From Struthidea cinerea (Eukaryota > Chordata > Aves > Passeriformes > Corcoracidae): a DNA stretch of 64,000 bases. Numbering within the stretch: the first letter of the stretch is position 1; every line of letters starts with the position of its first letter. The notes under the pieces are model-generated. The model was not told the origin of the DNA. It saw only the letters and a list, made by a program, of their open reading frames with translations, and searched no databases. The stretch is taken from the NCBI GenBank assembly GCA_013397865.1, contig VZTI01000620.1, positions 132,678 through 196,677 of the forward strand. The letters run 5' to 3'. Shown one piece after another: positions 1-12,105 of this stretch. The position numbers were made by a program, and so were the translations under genes.

Positions 1-1071
1 TCACATTAATATACTCAAAGCCAGTAAAAGTCTCTTCTAACTGTGCATGATTAAAAGAAGAAAAAGCAGGATGTTTGAAGTGAGAGAACTAAATTTGTTA
101 AATCACTTATATTGCTAAAAGAGTAGCCAAGATTTTTTTTTTTTTATATCCTGACATTAGATACCTTTTCAGATTTCAGGATACTTTTTTTAATATGAAG
201 TGATAATATTTTACTACAACCATTCCTAATTATTAAGTGAGTGCATTGGAAATATTATGAATGACTGAGTTTTGAACCATTTCCACACAACTTACTGCTT
301 GGCATTGGAAATGCATGTTCTATTTCAAAGGAAATTTCAAAGAGGATATTCCCTTCCAAAGGAATTGGAAAGGAGAGGACTTTGGAGGATTCCCTAGAGA
401 TGGGGAGAGGGGGAAAGCCCTGTACAATAGGATTTTCCTAGTGATCATTGATGGGACCAAGACTGCTGCATCATGTTTATCAGGCTGGCTGCTCGGGAAA
501 TAGGGAGGTGGAGGGCGAGCTACAGGTGTTCCAAGCAGGGCAATGCAAAATGTGCATGTGAATTCTTCCAGAAGTAGTCAAATGGCTGTTTTACTACAAC
601 TCTGTGTGCAGCATCATGATACTGAGACAGAGTAAGAGGAATGAAGAGGGATAGAGCAAAAAGAAGGCAGTTTCAGTTCCCACGAATTGCCAGGTGGTCA
701 CTTTATCAGAGAAGCTGTTGGTCTTAACATTGCATTTTAAAAACAGAACTCAGTGTTGCTGTGCTTGGGTTTTTTTTGGGAAATGTTCCTCACTTTGCAG
801 ACTTTTCAACAAATCACAGAGTATTCCTGTAGCAAAAAAAGCCGTGCTGCTTGTGCACTGTGTTCATCCCTGTGGTTGTAAAGTGGAAGAGTCATGCTGT
901 GCTACCGTTTCTTGTGCCCAAACTTTACTAGTGCCCTCATCATATAAACAAGAGATCAGAATGCTCATGGCACACACATCACAGAGCAGCACCATTAATG
1001 CAGCACCACAAGCCCTTTGCACTGTGTGATTCACTCTGGGAATTCTGACGATCTGAACTGTCAGGTGTGAA

Positions 1072-1095
1072 CCACTCCTACGTTGTTAGGAGTGG
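1072..1095. repeat. perfect 9-bp inverted repeat (hairpin)
   Basis: CCACTCCTA at 1072-1080 is followed by the six-base spacer CGTTGT and then its exact reverse complement TAGGAGTGG at 1087-1095. The flanking bases do not extend the stem, so it is too short for a microRNA precursor. It could be a dyad protein-binding site or chance. Confidence 0.8.
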
Positions 1096-2282
1096 AAGAT
1101 TGCATAATTGAAGAGTAATTATTCCCTAGTATGCAATAAGGCTGTGAGTCAAATATTTAAAAGTTTTTCTTTGCCTTTGAAACTGAAGTGCTGTTTCAAT
1201 TCAAGGAACTTCTAATCCTAAATCATTTTGGATCTTGAGAAAATCTATGCATGGAAAGAATATACTATGTTGGCCATAAAACTTTTTAACACACACTCCT
1301 CCTAAAACAAAAAAAAGCAAAAAACATTTATTTTTTAACTTGCGTTTCTGTTGTTGCCATTCATAATAATATCATCCATGTTCCTTCTACAGTTCTGAAA
1401 ATGATCTGCAGTATTCACTTCCTGCTTCTACTTTTCTCGCTCTCTTCTGATGGAAATGAACATCCTGATGCTTCATTTTCATGACAAAGACCATAGCAGA
1501 AAATAATACAGACCAAGTCTTCTCCTGACATTGACTGAGGTAAGTAAGGAGATTAGGATGAAAATAACACCTTCCTAGCTCACATTTTAGCACCATTATC
1601 AACAGGAATCCACAGATACCAGTTACAGAGGTGATATTGCTATGCGTCATATTCAGCATTGCGAGTGTTCATGAGTTACATTTTAGGGGTGTTTTTCATA
1701 CCCTGCAGTACTGGATGGCATGTATTTCAGGCATCATCAAGAGTTCTTCTGCAGAGAACAATGAAATATGATTACATTTGTCATAACTGCAATATACCTT
1801 ACCACCAAATGACAAATTAAAAGAAAAGGTTCCTCATTCTTTTTCCTTCTGTAGAATTATGTGAAACTGCCATTTTTACAGCAAAAATTACTGTAGCAAT
1901 CCCATGTGCAAACCAGTTGTAACAGGTTCAAGTTCAGCAAATTCATTTTCAAGGTTGTGCTGCCGCATTTACAAGCACAGTGACTTCTATGAGGGCAGAG
2001 AGAAAGCATAGGATCTTTGCATTAATTATTTTTATTCAACACTTTTAGGATAGAAGCAAAAGTTTCAGTACCAAGTTGAGCTTATTTCTTGATTACTCTA
2101 TTTTTCTCCTCACCATTCTCATTTTTTTGTGTTCACAGTTAATGGAATGTGCTGCATAGATTGGGGAGTCTTCATCATTCTACAAACTAAGAATGATTTT
2201 GAGTCTATGACTGCATTTAGTTTTTGTCACTAAATTGTTATGCACATGTAGAAAATGAAATGCATTTCCAAATAGGAAAATA

Positions 2283-2307
2283 ACTATATACTGATAAGGT
2301 ATATAGT
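2283..2307. repeat. perfect 9-bp inverted repeat, AT-rich
   Basis: ACTATATAC (2283-2291), a seven-base spacer, then GTATATAGT (2299-2307). Arms this AT-rich arise easily by chance, and no function is inferred. Confidence 0.75.
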
Positions 2308-5300
2308 GTATTAATTTCCATTAGAGATCATTTAAGGAATCTCTCAGAAGTAACAGAATTTTTTCAGTTCAGATTCTTTTCAGGTATTCTTGCTCTTTAT
2401 CTTTCCTCATGATTTCTCCATGTCCCACATTTGGAACTTGTCGGTAGGAAATGGAAGATTGTCCAAGGAGGACACTTATCAGTGACAGACATTTTGAAAT
2501 TATTTGTAAAGAAACCAAGTTTCTCTTTAAGCAGGGAAGACTGAGCAAGGGAAGCAGAAGTGTTGTTGCCAAAACGGATATCAGCAGCCGTCAGGCAGAA
2601 AAGAAAAACCTTGTAGCTGAGGCAACAGAGTAAATGGATTATTGCCCAGAAAAAAACAGAAGGGCCTGGCAGTAGAGCAAAAGCTGAAAACATCTGCCTG
2701 GTATCTGTGATACATCAAGGCTCTCCAGTGTTTTCATCAGTTGCTTTTGTCTCCTGAGTACCGATCTTATGCTCTGCCACTCTGTGCCCACAAGGATCCC
2801 TCGTCCCTCCTATGCTTTCGTGTTTTGTGTGCTGCAGCCTAATTGTCTTCACTTTACTTTTCTCAGAAGGCACCACAAAGGCTTCTTCCTATGTTCCTGT
2901 TCCTTATGACTGGAAAATATTTGGGAAAAAGGAGCCCTTCTCTATGAGGCAAGAGGCCAATTAATGTCCCAAGAGGAACTGTATGTTCTTGGGCACTTGC
3001 TGCAGCCCATTAAGTGTTGGTACTGCTCATCCCTTTCAAGACTCCAGACTATCAAGTGAGTCTGAAAGTCACACAGCATTTGACCTCCAGAGGAGCCAGT
3101 TATACTGAGAAAAACTGCAAAAACTGCATCAGGAATAATTAAAAGAACAGTAACTTATAAAAGAAGGCTAGATTCACATTCCTCATAATGGCTGCCTTTC
3201 AGCAGAAATCAAGGTGCTTTTCTCAGCCTTCCCTGTGTGAATTATCTTCTCTCATTACACTAGAAATCTGCTAAAGCAATGCTCCAAACGTCTATTAATG
3301 TAGTTTACATAAGCTGAACACAAGTCTTTTGATATTTCTAAACATGAACACACAAGGTCAATCCACCTTCTTCAGCTGGCATTAGAATAAAACCATTTCC
3401 AGAAGTGCTGCAATAAACTGGCAGGTATTAGCACTGCTCCCATTTGCTTTCTTGCTTTTTTTTTGTCTTCTGAAAGAAGTGTCAAGCTGATGGAACACAT
3501 ATGTCTTCAGAGTCTATGTACTATGAGAAATTCTTTCAGAGGGCTTTTCCATTGATACAAATTATTACTAATTTCTAAGCTTCAGAGAAGTAGGTATTCA
3601 TTGTGTTCTGTTAAATCTGGATCTTCTCTTACCCTCATATTGCAATTCTTCATTCAGTGACTCATGCACCCTCACATACTAAACTCAGCTAACAGAGTTA
3701 AGAAACTGCTTTAGAAACTTTAAGACCCAAGATTAACACTACAGAAAGAAACAAGAAATAATTTATTTACCTAAATTAGGTGTAGGCTTTCTTTTTGATG
3801 TGTACAGCAGTGTCCTTTCTGCTAAGCAGTCAAGTTCCTTATAATCATCCAGATCAGTACCTGTTTGTGCAAATAATGGCATTCTTCTTGAGCACTGGTT
3901 TCCTGTACAAAATAAGATTTGTGGAAGGGAAGATGCTGCAAATCTGTTCCTTGTCCTCACAGAGCACAAGGATATGGCCAGAGCATGTTTTCAGATTCAA
4001 GATCTGGGAATCACTTCTAGGAGCCATAAAGCAAAAGTAGCATCAGTATTGCACCTATAATTCACATCAAAAGACCAACATATAACATCTGTTGCCCAAA
4101 ATGGATCCATAATTCTTTAGCATCTTGCGTAGAATATAAGCAGTCAGGCTGAGTGAGCCAAGATCAAAAGGGTGGAGTACACTGCAGACTAATAGTAGAA
4201 CAATATTCTCTGTAAAATTCTCTTTCAAAGTAAAAAAGCAGGCACTTGTACTTGAAGTCTTGGGAGTATGAGGAGGAAGGGATGACATTTTTTTGTATGC
4301 AGGTGGTCCTAGGAGCTGCAGAATTTCTAGCAGAAGTAAATACTTAAAGTTACATTCCATGAAAGAAAAATACAGTAAATATTTTGCAGTAAAAGAAGCG
4401 GAAGGAAATTTAATTATTTCTAGAGAATAATTGTGTTGCTACTGAAGTTAGCATGTATTGGAATGTGGATACCAGAATGCAGAATATAGGAGTTTGAACA
4501 AGAACATACATTCCTGTGCCACCAATTTGTTACGCATATATCCCAAACCAAAGTGTGTGAAATTCTTATTCAGGTAAAGCCTGTATTATTGTGCTCTTGG
4601 ATGGAACCAGGCTTGTACTAAAATAACTGTGTCCTTCTTCTTTGGACAAATACATTGTCACTCATGTCAGACTCAGGAATCAAACTGGATCTTTTTGTCT
4701 CATCTCTCTAGCAGCCTTTGAGTTCCATCAAGTTGGCTGGTCTGTACTTTTTGTAGATCTAACAGAAACCAAGCTAGCAAACCTTAGAAAAAGTCAATGT
4801 TTGCAGTGGCCTTGCTGGCCAGGACCAAGAAACAAGATTCAGCTGTCACATAAGGTGTCTGTTCAATGAAACATGAAACTTTTATTTTACTTCCTTAAAG
4901 TGGATCAAACTTTTTTTTCTTTTTTTTTTATCTCAGACTGTTTTTGCACAAGTGGGGAGGTCTGTGAGTTGAATAACCGTGGTGTAAGTACTCTTCAATA
5001 CTAGAGATTTCTCATAATCACTCTTACAGAAAAAAAATCTTCACACAGACTCTTGAGGAATCCTGGAACATGCAAGGACCCTTTACTGGGTACTTTTGGT
5101 TCCTTCCACTCATAGTCTTGAACTTCTAAAAATACGTGGAAGAATTTAATGAAGAGACTTACTTCCCTAGTCAGGCACTTATGTGTTTGAGCACTTAATG
5201 ATGTCACTGAGGAAGCCTCATTTGCTCAATTCCTTATTCTCATTTCAATTCGCAGGCTGAATGAGGTATAATTTTTACATGTAAACATGTATTTTTTATC

Positions 5301-6284
5301 TTTCTCAGTCTTCTGCTCATTTGGGACCATTGACATTATCAAATTCTGAAGAATCCACCAGACTAGCAAAAAGATTGATTTTGATTTACAGTTTGTATTT
5401 ACTGCTGTGTTTTAAAATATTGAATAAGCAAAGTTTGGGGTTGTGCAACTTGATTGTTGTTGTCAAATAAATCATAATAATTTATAGGAACACTTCCAGT
5501 CAGCTTCATGGTGTCCTATACCTGTAAGTCAGACAGAAGACAAACAGCAGGCTTCCCTGTGTAGGGCAGTGTGGCAACTCTGGCAATTAGGCAGAAAAGC
5601 CCTGCTGGTTGGCAGGGGCATGTTCACAGTAGATCCTGCTCCTGGAGATTTATTTCTGCCATTCCTCTGCCTTGAACCACATCGGACTAAGGGAGAAGGA
5701 GGAGAAAATAAAATATCACCCTGACCACTGCTTCCCCAGACCTTCCACTAGACCAGGGTACTCAAAAGCCTAGACCAGATTGCTTCTCCATAGAGATGGG
5801 CAATTTTTTCCCATTCAGATTTTATTTCCCCCCTTATATCCTTTTCCCCTCACAAGCAGCAGGATCTTCCCATAAATCAGTGAAATGCTGCTTCCACAGC
5901 ACCAAGAGGTGGCCACTTGTCCTGAGGGGTCACAGTGACTGCAAGGCCTGTTTTCTATTCCAGAGCAGAGGGAAAAGAGGTCAAATAATGGCCAGTAGTG
6001 GATTTCTAGAGAAGAAATAAAATAAATAAAACATGGTTGTGGCAATCCTTTTTCTACCAGACTCCTTATTTTCAGCAATCTGCCATTCAGTGGGTTGCCT
6101 GGACTTCTCATTGGACTAAGATGGCTTAGTTCCTTCAAAAATGAGTGCAAGTTTCTGCTCACACATATACTATGCCCAACACCAGTCACTGTTTCAAAAT
6201 AATATCCATTTATACTCATCAGTATGCCCAATAGCCACAAATTATACAAAAAGTTTGCAGATTTCCAGCTACTTTTAGGCAATC

Positions 6285-6306
6285 TGTGTGTTTGTGTTTG
6301 TGTTTG
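6285..6306. repeat. short (TTTGTG)n microsatellite
   Basis: A TG-rich run with about three TTTGTG units. On the minus strand it adds a QTQT stretch to an otherwise unremarkable open frame. Confidence 0.7.
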
Positions 6307-7404
6307 GTAGGTGGAATCAAGGTAGAAACTCATACACCAAATTGCAATGTACAGTTTCCAGCTGTAGAAACCCTCCTCTGTAAAGCAATATGAAGTGAGG
6401 GGAAAGACATAGTCTGGTATCATATATCTGACAGAAACAGCAGTGGAGAGGGGAATAAAGCAAATAATTTTCCTGAATAACGAACAGAAATCTGCCCTTT
6501 TGATTTATTTTCTTCTTATTACAATAATCTGATGACAGTAGTAGATATCTGACACAATTCATTACAGGAGAGTAACGCAACTAACAATAGGTGCAGGAAG
6601 TGTAGAGCTGAATCTTCTGTGCTTGGCCTGCACTGAAACTTTGTGATTGACTTGTATTTGGCAAAAACACTCGGTTGCATTCTGACTGCCCTTTCAGAAG
6701 CACTCCGGTTAGGGACAGGACATAAGGGAAAGTCCTGCCCTGCATGTCCAGGAAAAGAACACTCTGCTGTCTGACAAGTCAAGTGGCTGACATGCCAGGG
6801 GGAATTTGTGCTTCTGCTGCACTGAGAGACTGGAATGCAGAAAGGGAGAAGTCTGGGCCACGGCTGAGCTCCTGCTGCCACTACCAAACAGTGACAGCTT
6901 CAACCTCATAAAGATCAAAACCAAGGCACATGCACCATTGAACTTACAGTGTTTCTTTTGGATAAAGGCAAATCTTTTCATTATCATTAAAATAAGAAGA
7001 CCCTGGAATGCTCATGTTAGTCCAATTCACATCATAGCCACTTGAGCATAAACACTTTGAAATCACTGCATATTGGTATTAAATTCACATGAGCTGTAAT
7101 ATTAGTTGGGTTTTTTCTCTTTGTTTAACAGAATGAAGAACAAATAACCTGAAATCTTTCTGGGGAGAGTCCTGTAAATATGTACTGTATTTCTCCTTTG
7201 ATACATTTTAAGAAAATATCTTGATTTCAACTGCTAGGAGATTCAAAAGTTTTATTTCTCAGTTGGCCCAAACCAACAAAATCAAACACATCTAATTTGT
7301 AAGATGCATTATGAAGTCATTGGGCTTCTCTCTCAGAAAGCAAAAAGTTTACGGGGACAATTCACATTTTCCACCTTCTTAAGGTTTTCACAGGATGCCA
7401 TAAA

Positions 7405-7987
7405 CTGTTTGAGGGAGGTGATTCTCCCCATCTACTCTGCCCTTGTGAGACCCCACCTGGAGTGCTGCACCCAGCTCTGGGGCCCCCCAATACAACAAAG
7501 ATGTGGAGCTTTTGGAATGAGTCCACAGGAGGCCACAAAGATGATCAGAGGACTGGAGTGAATTCCATGCGAGGACAGGCTGAAAAGGTTGGGGTTGTTC
7601 AGCCTGGAGAAGAGGAGGCTCTAGGGAGATCTTAAAGCAGCATTTCCAGTACTGAAAGGGGCCTTACAAGAAAGTTGGACTGGGACTTTTGACAAGGGCA
7701 TGTAGTGGTTAGATAAGAGGGAATTGCTTTAAACTGAAAGGGAGTTGGTTTAGATCAGATGTAAGGAAGAAATTCTCTACTTGTGAGGGTGGTGAGGCAC
7801 TGGCACAGGGTGTCCAGAGAAGCTGTGGCTGCATCATCCCTGGAAGTGTTCAAGGCCAGGCTGGATGGGCCTTTGAGCAACCTGGCATAGTGGAAGGTGT
7901 CCACAACCTGTCCATGACTGGGGCTGTTGGAACTAGATGATCTTTAGGGTCCCTTCCAAAAAAAACCCATTTAATAATTTTATGAGT
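7405..7987 (+). mobile_element. CR1 LINE, 5'-truncated 3' end
   Basis: This is the 3' end of a chicken-repeat-1 non-LTR retrotransposon in plus orientation. It holds the C-terminal end of ORF2, then the conserved 3' region: an AGCCTGGAGAAGAGGAGGCT box near 7600, a GTGAGGGTGGTGAGGCACTGG segment near 7785, and the end GATGATCTTTAGGGTCCCTTCC near 7940. It finishes in a degenerate ATTTTATGAG tail where CR1 normally ends in 8-bp tail repeats. CR1 copies are usually 5'-truncated and make no target-site duplication, which fits here. The 5' boundary is uncertain by about 20 bp because the bases before 7405 do not match CR1. The many substitutions suggest a fairly old copy. Confidence 0.95.
7409..7640 (+). 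pseudogene. decayed C-terminal part of CR1 ORF2
   Basis: The frame reads REVILPIYSALVRPHLE and ends MIRGLE, which matches the end of the CR1 reverse-transcriptase polyprotein. A TGA stop at 7559-7561 interrupts it. The same frame continues with EDRLKRLGLFSLEKRRL and then meets a TAG near 7621. The missense changes between the conserved blocks and the two in-frame stops show that it is dead. It has no upstream catalytic domain. Confidence 0.85.
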
Positions 7988-10029
7988 TATGAATTAATCA
8001 GGCAGAAAGTGTCCATGAGTTTGCTGTGCTTTAGATGTTTCTCATAATTATTCCTTTCTGTGTCTTAAATTTCAATAAGTAATAGTCATATAAAAAGGTT
8101 TGGGAGGAGGTAGTGGGTTTTTTTGTTTTATTCAGTCACTGAAGTATCAGGTTTTTCCTTTTTCTTTTACCCCGGAGAGTGCCTTACATGTTTGAGCTCT
8201 GTTCCCTGTGGTAGTTCTGTAACTGCCTCCTGTCTAGACAGAAATATCAATATATTCTGGCCATAAAGGCCAGGAAAGAACAGTAGAAAGCAGAAGACAA
8301 AGAGTTCCGGGATTTGAGGAGGTCTCTCAGCAAATGTTCATACCAATATTTATGGTGTTTATCCAGATAAAAAAAATCCTCCCAAGTATGTTTTAGAAAG
8401 GATATAGTGCTTACATAAATTTCTACTTTCACTGGGTTCCATGGTATTTTCCATTTAGACCATTTTAGATGGTTTTTTTTCCTTGAAGAAACTGGTCAAC
8501 TTTAAACTCAGGATTTATGTAATTCAAGGGAGGATGAAAATACAAACAACTAAGGAAAAAATAACACTAGTATGTACAAAACATTTATATGTACAAAGTA
8601 ATAAAACAATCAAAGCTGAATGCAAAAAATATCACTAGACTACTTCCCCCAGTAGAACAGTTTGTAGATTGAAAGTAGAGCTCTAGTGTAACGGTATGGT
8701 GCAGATGTTCTTCATTGATGTCTCACAATAAACGTGTTTTTTATACTTTCTTTTCATTCAACTCTGGACCACATTAATGAAGCAGACATTTTGAAAAAAA
8801 AATCCATATCAAAACTACAAAATGTTAATCTTAGGAAATTTATTGAATCTCAAAGATATTCTATTTCTGTTTGTTCTATTTTTACTTTTATTATATTGTA
8901 TCTCTTGATTTTGAAATAATTTTATTTTGGAAACTTTATTCATGAGGAAACAATAAAAAATAATTTGGATGAAAATTCATCAACAATTCCTGAAGCAATT
9001 TAGTTGTCTCTGATGTTCAACACAATATATGAAAATGCTCTTCAAGAGAATAGTAATTACTGATATAAATATGTATTGGCAGTTACGTTTATCTGTGTTT
9101 ATATGTGCATTCTTTTGGTTTGTAGGTCCTATGTGAACAAATGCATATGAACATTAGTTCTATTAAGTACTTTGAAGTAGAACTATTTCCAGTGAAAAAA
9201 TTAGAGGAAACAGATATTTTGAAAATGCGGAAGGTCCACAGATGAGAAGATTTTTTTTTCTATTCATCTTTTCCCTTCTGAGAAAGTCAATCAAATGTTT
9301 GAAGAATTTACATGCCTAGAATTACATGTTTCATTATTGGTTATATAGACTTCTGATACTTTTAAAATGCTGATAAACAATTGACATAGTACTGAAAGAT
9401 GGGTGTTAAAGGTCGCTGGTGAATAGATATCTGTGTGTTTAGCACATGTACTCATACTGAAATTATTTTTTTGCATCCCAATAATACTATACTCTTGCAT
9501 ACAGAAAGAGGAAACAAGTGTCTGCTCTCTTTGTTTCCCTGTTGAAGAACTCACTTAAAGTCTTTGAGGAAGGCATTTGAAAACAGAAATAAAAATGTGT
9601 AAGGACTTCAGGTTTGGCTCTGAGTAGAAGAATGGGTCATAATTGACTCTCCCCATATAATTCCAATGGGTTGGTTCAATCCATTCTTTTGAAAAGATCA
9701 TCTTTCCTGCCCCTTCAGGTTTGCTGTTACTTTTAAAACTGCAGTCTTGGATTTTTCCTGAAATATTTTCCTTTATTCCTCCCTCACAATACCTGCTTTT
9801 GGTAGCTAGTTTTAAGTGCTGTGACATCATCTTGCACCACCTGAAAATTTACAGCAGCCTCTTAAGACAGTTTAGCTTTGTGGGAATATTTATAGAGCTG
9901 TCTGTGCATTGAAGTCCTGCCATGAACAAAACAAGCTCTAATCTTTTGGGGATCTACACGGCCAAGTCAAATGCCAACATTGACACTGGGTGTGATGAAA
10001 CAGGCTGCTGTGTCTTTATAAACTGATTA

Positions 10030-10048
10030 AACAGCCGTGCAGGCTGTT
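10030..10048. repeat. perfect 7-bp inverted repeat
   Basis: AACAGCC (10030-10036), spacer GTGCA, then GGCTGTT (10042-10048). It lies in a slightly GC-richer block that also carries CATTAATCC just downstream. It could be a dyad-symmetric factor site. Confidence 0.7.
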
Positions 10049-11082
10049 CTGATGGAGAGAGATGGCATTAATCCTAACACTGAGCCTCAGAACAGTCTCT
10101 TTTGTCCTCTAAGGTTAGGTTTGCTCTGCCGCTGATGTCAAAGGGAGAGCTGACACCACCACAGATCCTCAAACTACATGAACATATCACTACTAATTTA
10201 ATCCCCCATAGTGTTGATGGCTGTTGAAGTTACCTGACATTCTGTGATACATCACAGAAAGAACCATCCTCAACCAGACTCTTTCTGCAACAGAAACAAT
10301 GGCAGTCATGGCAAGACTATTCAGGAAAGTGAAGTGAATGAATATTTTGAACATGATAACGTTGACATCTATATTGATGTTTGATGGCAGGTGGAAAAAA
10401 GCTTCCTAAAAATAAAAAGAGTGAAGAATGTCAAGGATTAGTCTAGGTTTTTGTTAGGACTAAATGGTTTCTGATACTAGTTACATAAAACTTCTCTTCA
10501 TTGCATTTTCTCAAGAAGAGAAAAATCATCTATTAAAGGAAAACATTTGAGAGGAAAAACAAGGAGAAGTGAGAACTATTTTACATTCAGGTCCCAGGAG
10601 CAGGGTCTGGTTTGCCTTATTTTTCTGGCTTGCAAGGCCTATAATCTCCCGGACACATAATTTCATTTTGCCTGTTCTCCATAAAATGTGTCCCTTTCCT
10701 ATGGGTTTTTCTGTGCCTCTTTATTTATTCTCTCTGCCTTGCCTGGCTGAGCATTTCCTGGAGTCCAACAGCCATCCCTTCCAACTTGGATTCAGCAGGT
10801 GGTTTGAGAAACCCAGAGACTTCACGTGCGGGCTCTCCACAACAAGTTGGTGACTTTTATTCAGTCAGTAACACCTGGGGAAGTCAATAGCAGAGAAATA
10901 ATTGGGCCATATACAGTGGTGCCATGATTCCTATGTACTCTGTAGGTTGCTGGGTCTGGCCTAGCACATTTAAATGTAAGCCTTTTGTAATTAAAACTCT
11001 CCTGCTACAAAAAACCCCATGGTATTAGTGATATTTAGTATGACTTGTCATATGGTGTTCACACATGGTATAAATATTTATC

Positions 11083-11201
11083 AACTTATCAAATGTGCAG
11101 AGAACATATATATATATATATATAAGAACATATCTATATATGTTCTTATATGTTCTTATATAAACTTTTATATGTTAACTTATCAAATGTGCAGAGAACA
11201 T
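11083..11201. repeat. 25-bp direct repeat flanking an AT hairpin
   Basis: The 25-base word starting AACTTATCAAATG occurs without mismatch at 11083-11107 and 11177-11201. Between the copies lie a TA-dinucleotide run and a perfect hairpin: ATATAAGAACATAT (11120-11133), a four-base loop, and ATATGTTCTTATAT (11138-11151), followed by one more TGTTCTTATA unit. The arrangement looks like a slipped or template-switched duplication nucleated by the hairpin. Both edges contain AGAACAT, so the arms may derive from the repeat itself. Confidence 0.9.
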
Positions 11202-12030
11202 GCAATTACTCTGATCAAAGTGCCTCATTTAATGAAAGTTTTGGCAGATGTTAAGACTGCTCTTGAAATAGGACATGGTAAGCTTGAAATGGAATTTTAG
11301 GTCATCCTGCTAGTTCTGATGCAAAATTATGAAAATTAGTTTTTGGGTTTTTACTGTTAAATTTTAATTACAGTCTCACTGTAACAGGTCTTTTAGCTAC
11401 TTTTGAATTACTGCTCTTGAAAGTTATAAAATAACTTATACAGTTTCAAAACTGCTTATATTAGCAGAGAGATTTCCAATTTAAAAAGTGAAGGAGTACA
11501 GAAAATGAATTAGTTCTTGAGGCTTTTAACTTTCAGGCAAATCTTGTAACCAGGAATGAGAAGTTTTGTAAAATGTTTATGTTCTGTCATTTTCCCTTAA
11601 AAGAAAAAAAAAATAGTATACATCTTCATCCCTGCTTATATTCAGGTATCTGGTAACCATAACTACATCCCATCATTGGCCAATTAACAGAAACAAATAC
11701 TTCTATGGGACATCTGGTTTACATGCCTACTATTTTTTTTTCTTTGAATATGTCTGCAGGAATTCCCTTATTTCTTACTGAAAATAGCTTACTTAAAATT
11801 AACAAAAAGGAAGCAATTTCCCAGCTTACAATTTTTGGCCTCATCCTGGATAATTGTTCGGCTCAGGCCAAGGACCATTTCTGAGAACTCCTTTTGTCCC
11901 ATGCAGACAAGTACTGAATTCAGAGGTCTCCCAGGGATGTCTGTAACAATAGGGCCTGAACACTGACCCGAACAGAGAACTGATACCTGTCCTTTCCACC
12001 ATGGATTACATCCTTTCTAATGTATCTCTG

Positions 12031-12105
12031 AATCACAAATGGTTGAGGTTAGGCCTTGAGGGGTCATCAGGTCCAACCCACACATTCAAGGGCCACCTAG
12101 ATCTC
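12031..12105 (-). mobile_element. CR1 3'-end fragment, antisense
   Basis: The plus strand reads AATCACAAATGGTTGAGGTT, then GTCATCAGGTCCAACCCA and GGCCACCTAG. This is the reverse complement of a CR1 3' terminus, whose usual antisense form begins with an ATCACAGAATGGTTGAGGTTGGAAGGGACC-like word. About 75 bp are recognisable with several small gaps. It carries no coding part. Confidence 0.8.

Larger units (their letters stand above)
1..7404. other. unique non-coding DNA
   Basis: No recognisable gene or large repeat was seen here. The stretch is AT-rich with scattered T-runs (for example 133-145) and two perfect short hairpins, listed separately. Open frames are short and have no domain signatures. 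The exception in length is a 202-codon minus-strand frame at 6423-5815, whose product reads like translated random DNA; its QTQT run comes from a TTTGTG repeat. A pyrimidine-rich AG at about 2868 resembles a splice acceptor, but the frame after it closes within about 32 codons and no donor is obvious. Confidence 0.6.
7988..12030. other. unique non-coding DNA
   Basis: AT-rich single-copy sequence with no gene recognised. It contains the inverted repeat at 10030-10048 and the direct repeat and hairpin at 11083-11201, listed separately. The part from about 10000 to 10300 is less AT-rich and holds a CATTAATCC bicoid-type site and other motifs. It has the look of a conserved non-coding element, but conservation was not measured. 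Confidence 0.55.

Noticed and set aside
2868..2965. Possible exon after a strong pyrimidine-rich AG at 2868
   Set aside because: The best frame closes after about 32 codons and no donor of good quality precedes the stop.
5900..5920. CTCF-like site around CCAAGAGGTGGCCA
   Set aside because: Only about ten of thirteen core positions fit, with mismatches in the central bases. Too weak to call without a matrix score.
5815..6423. 202-codon minus-strand open frame
   Set aside because: It is one of the two longest frames in the window, but its product has no recognisable domain, includes a QTQT run from a simple repeat, and is rich in Trp, Cys and Ser without pattern. Nothing suggests it is translated.
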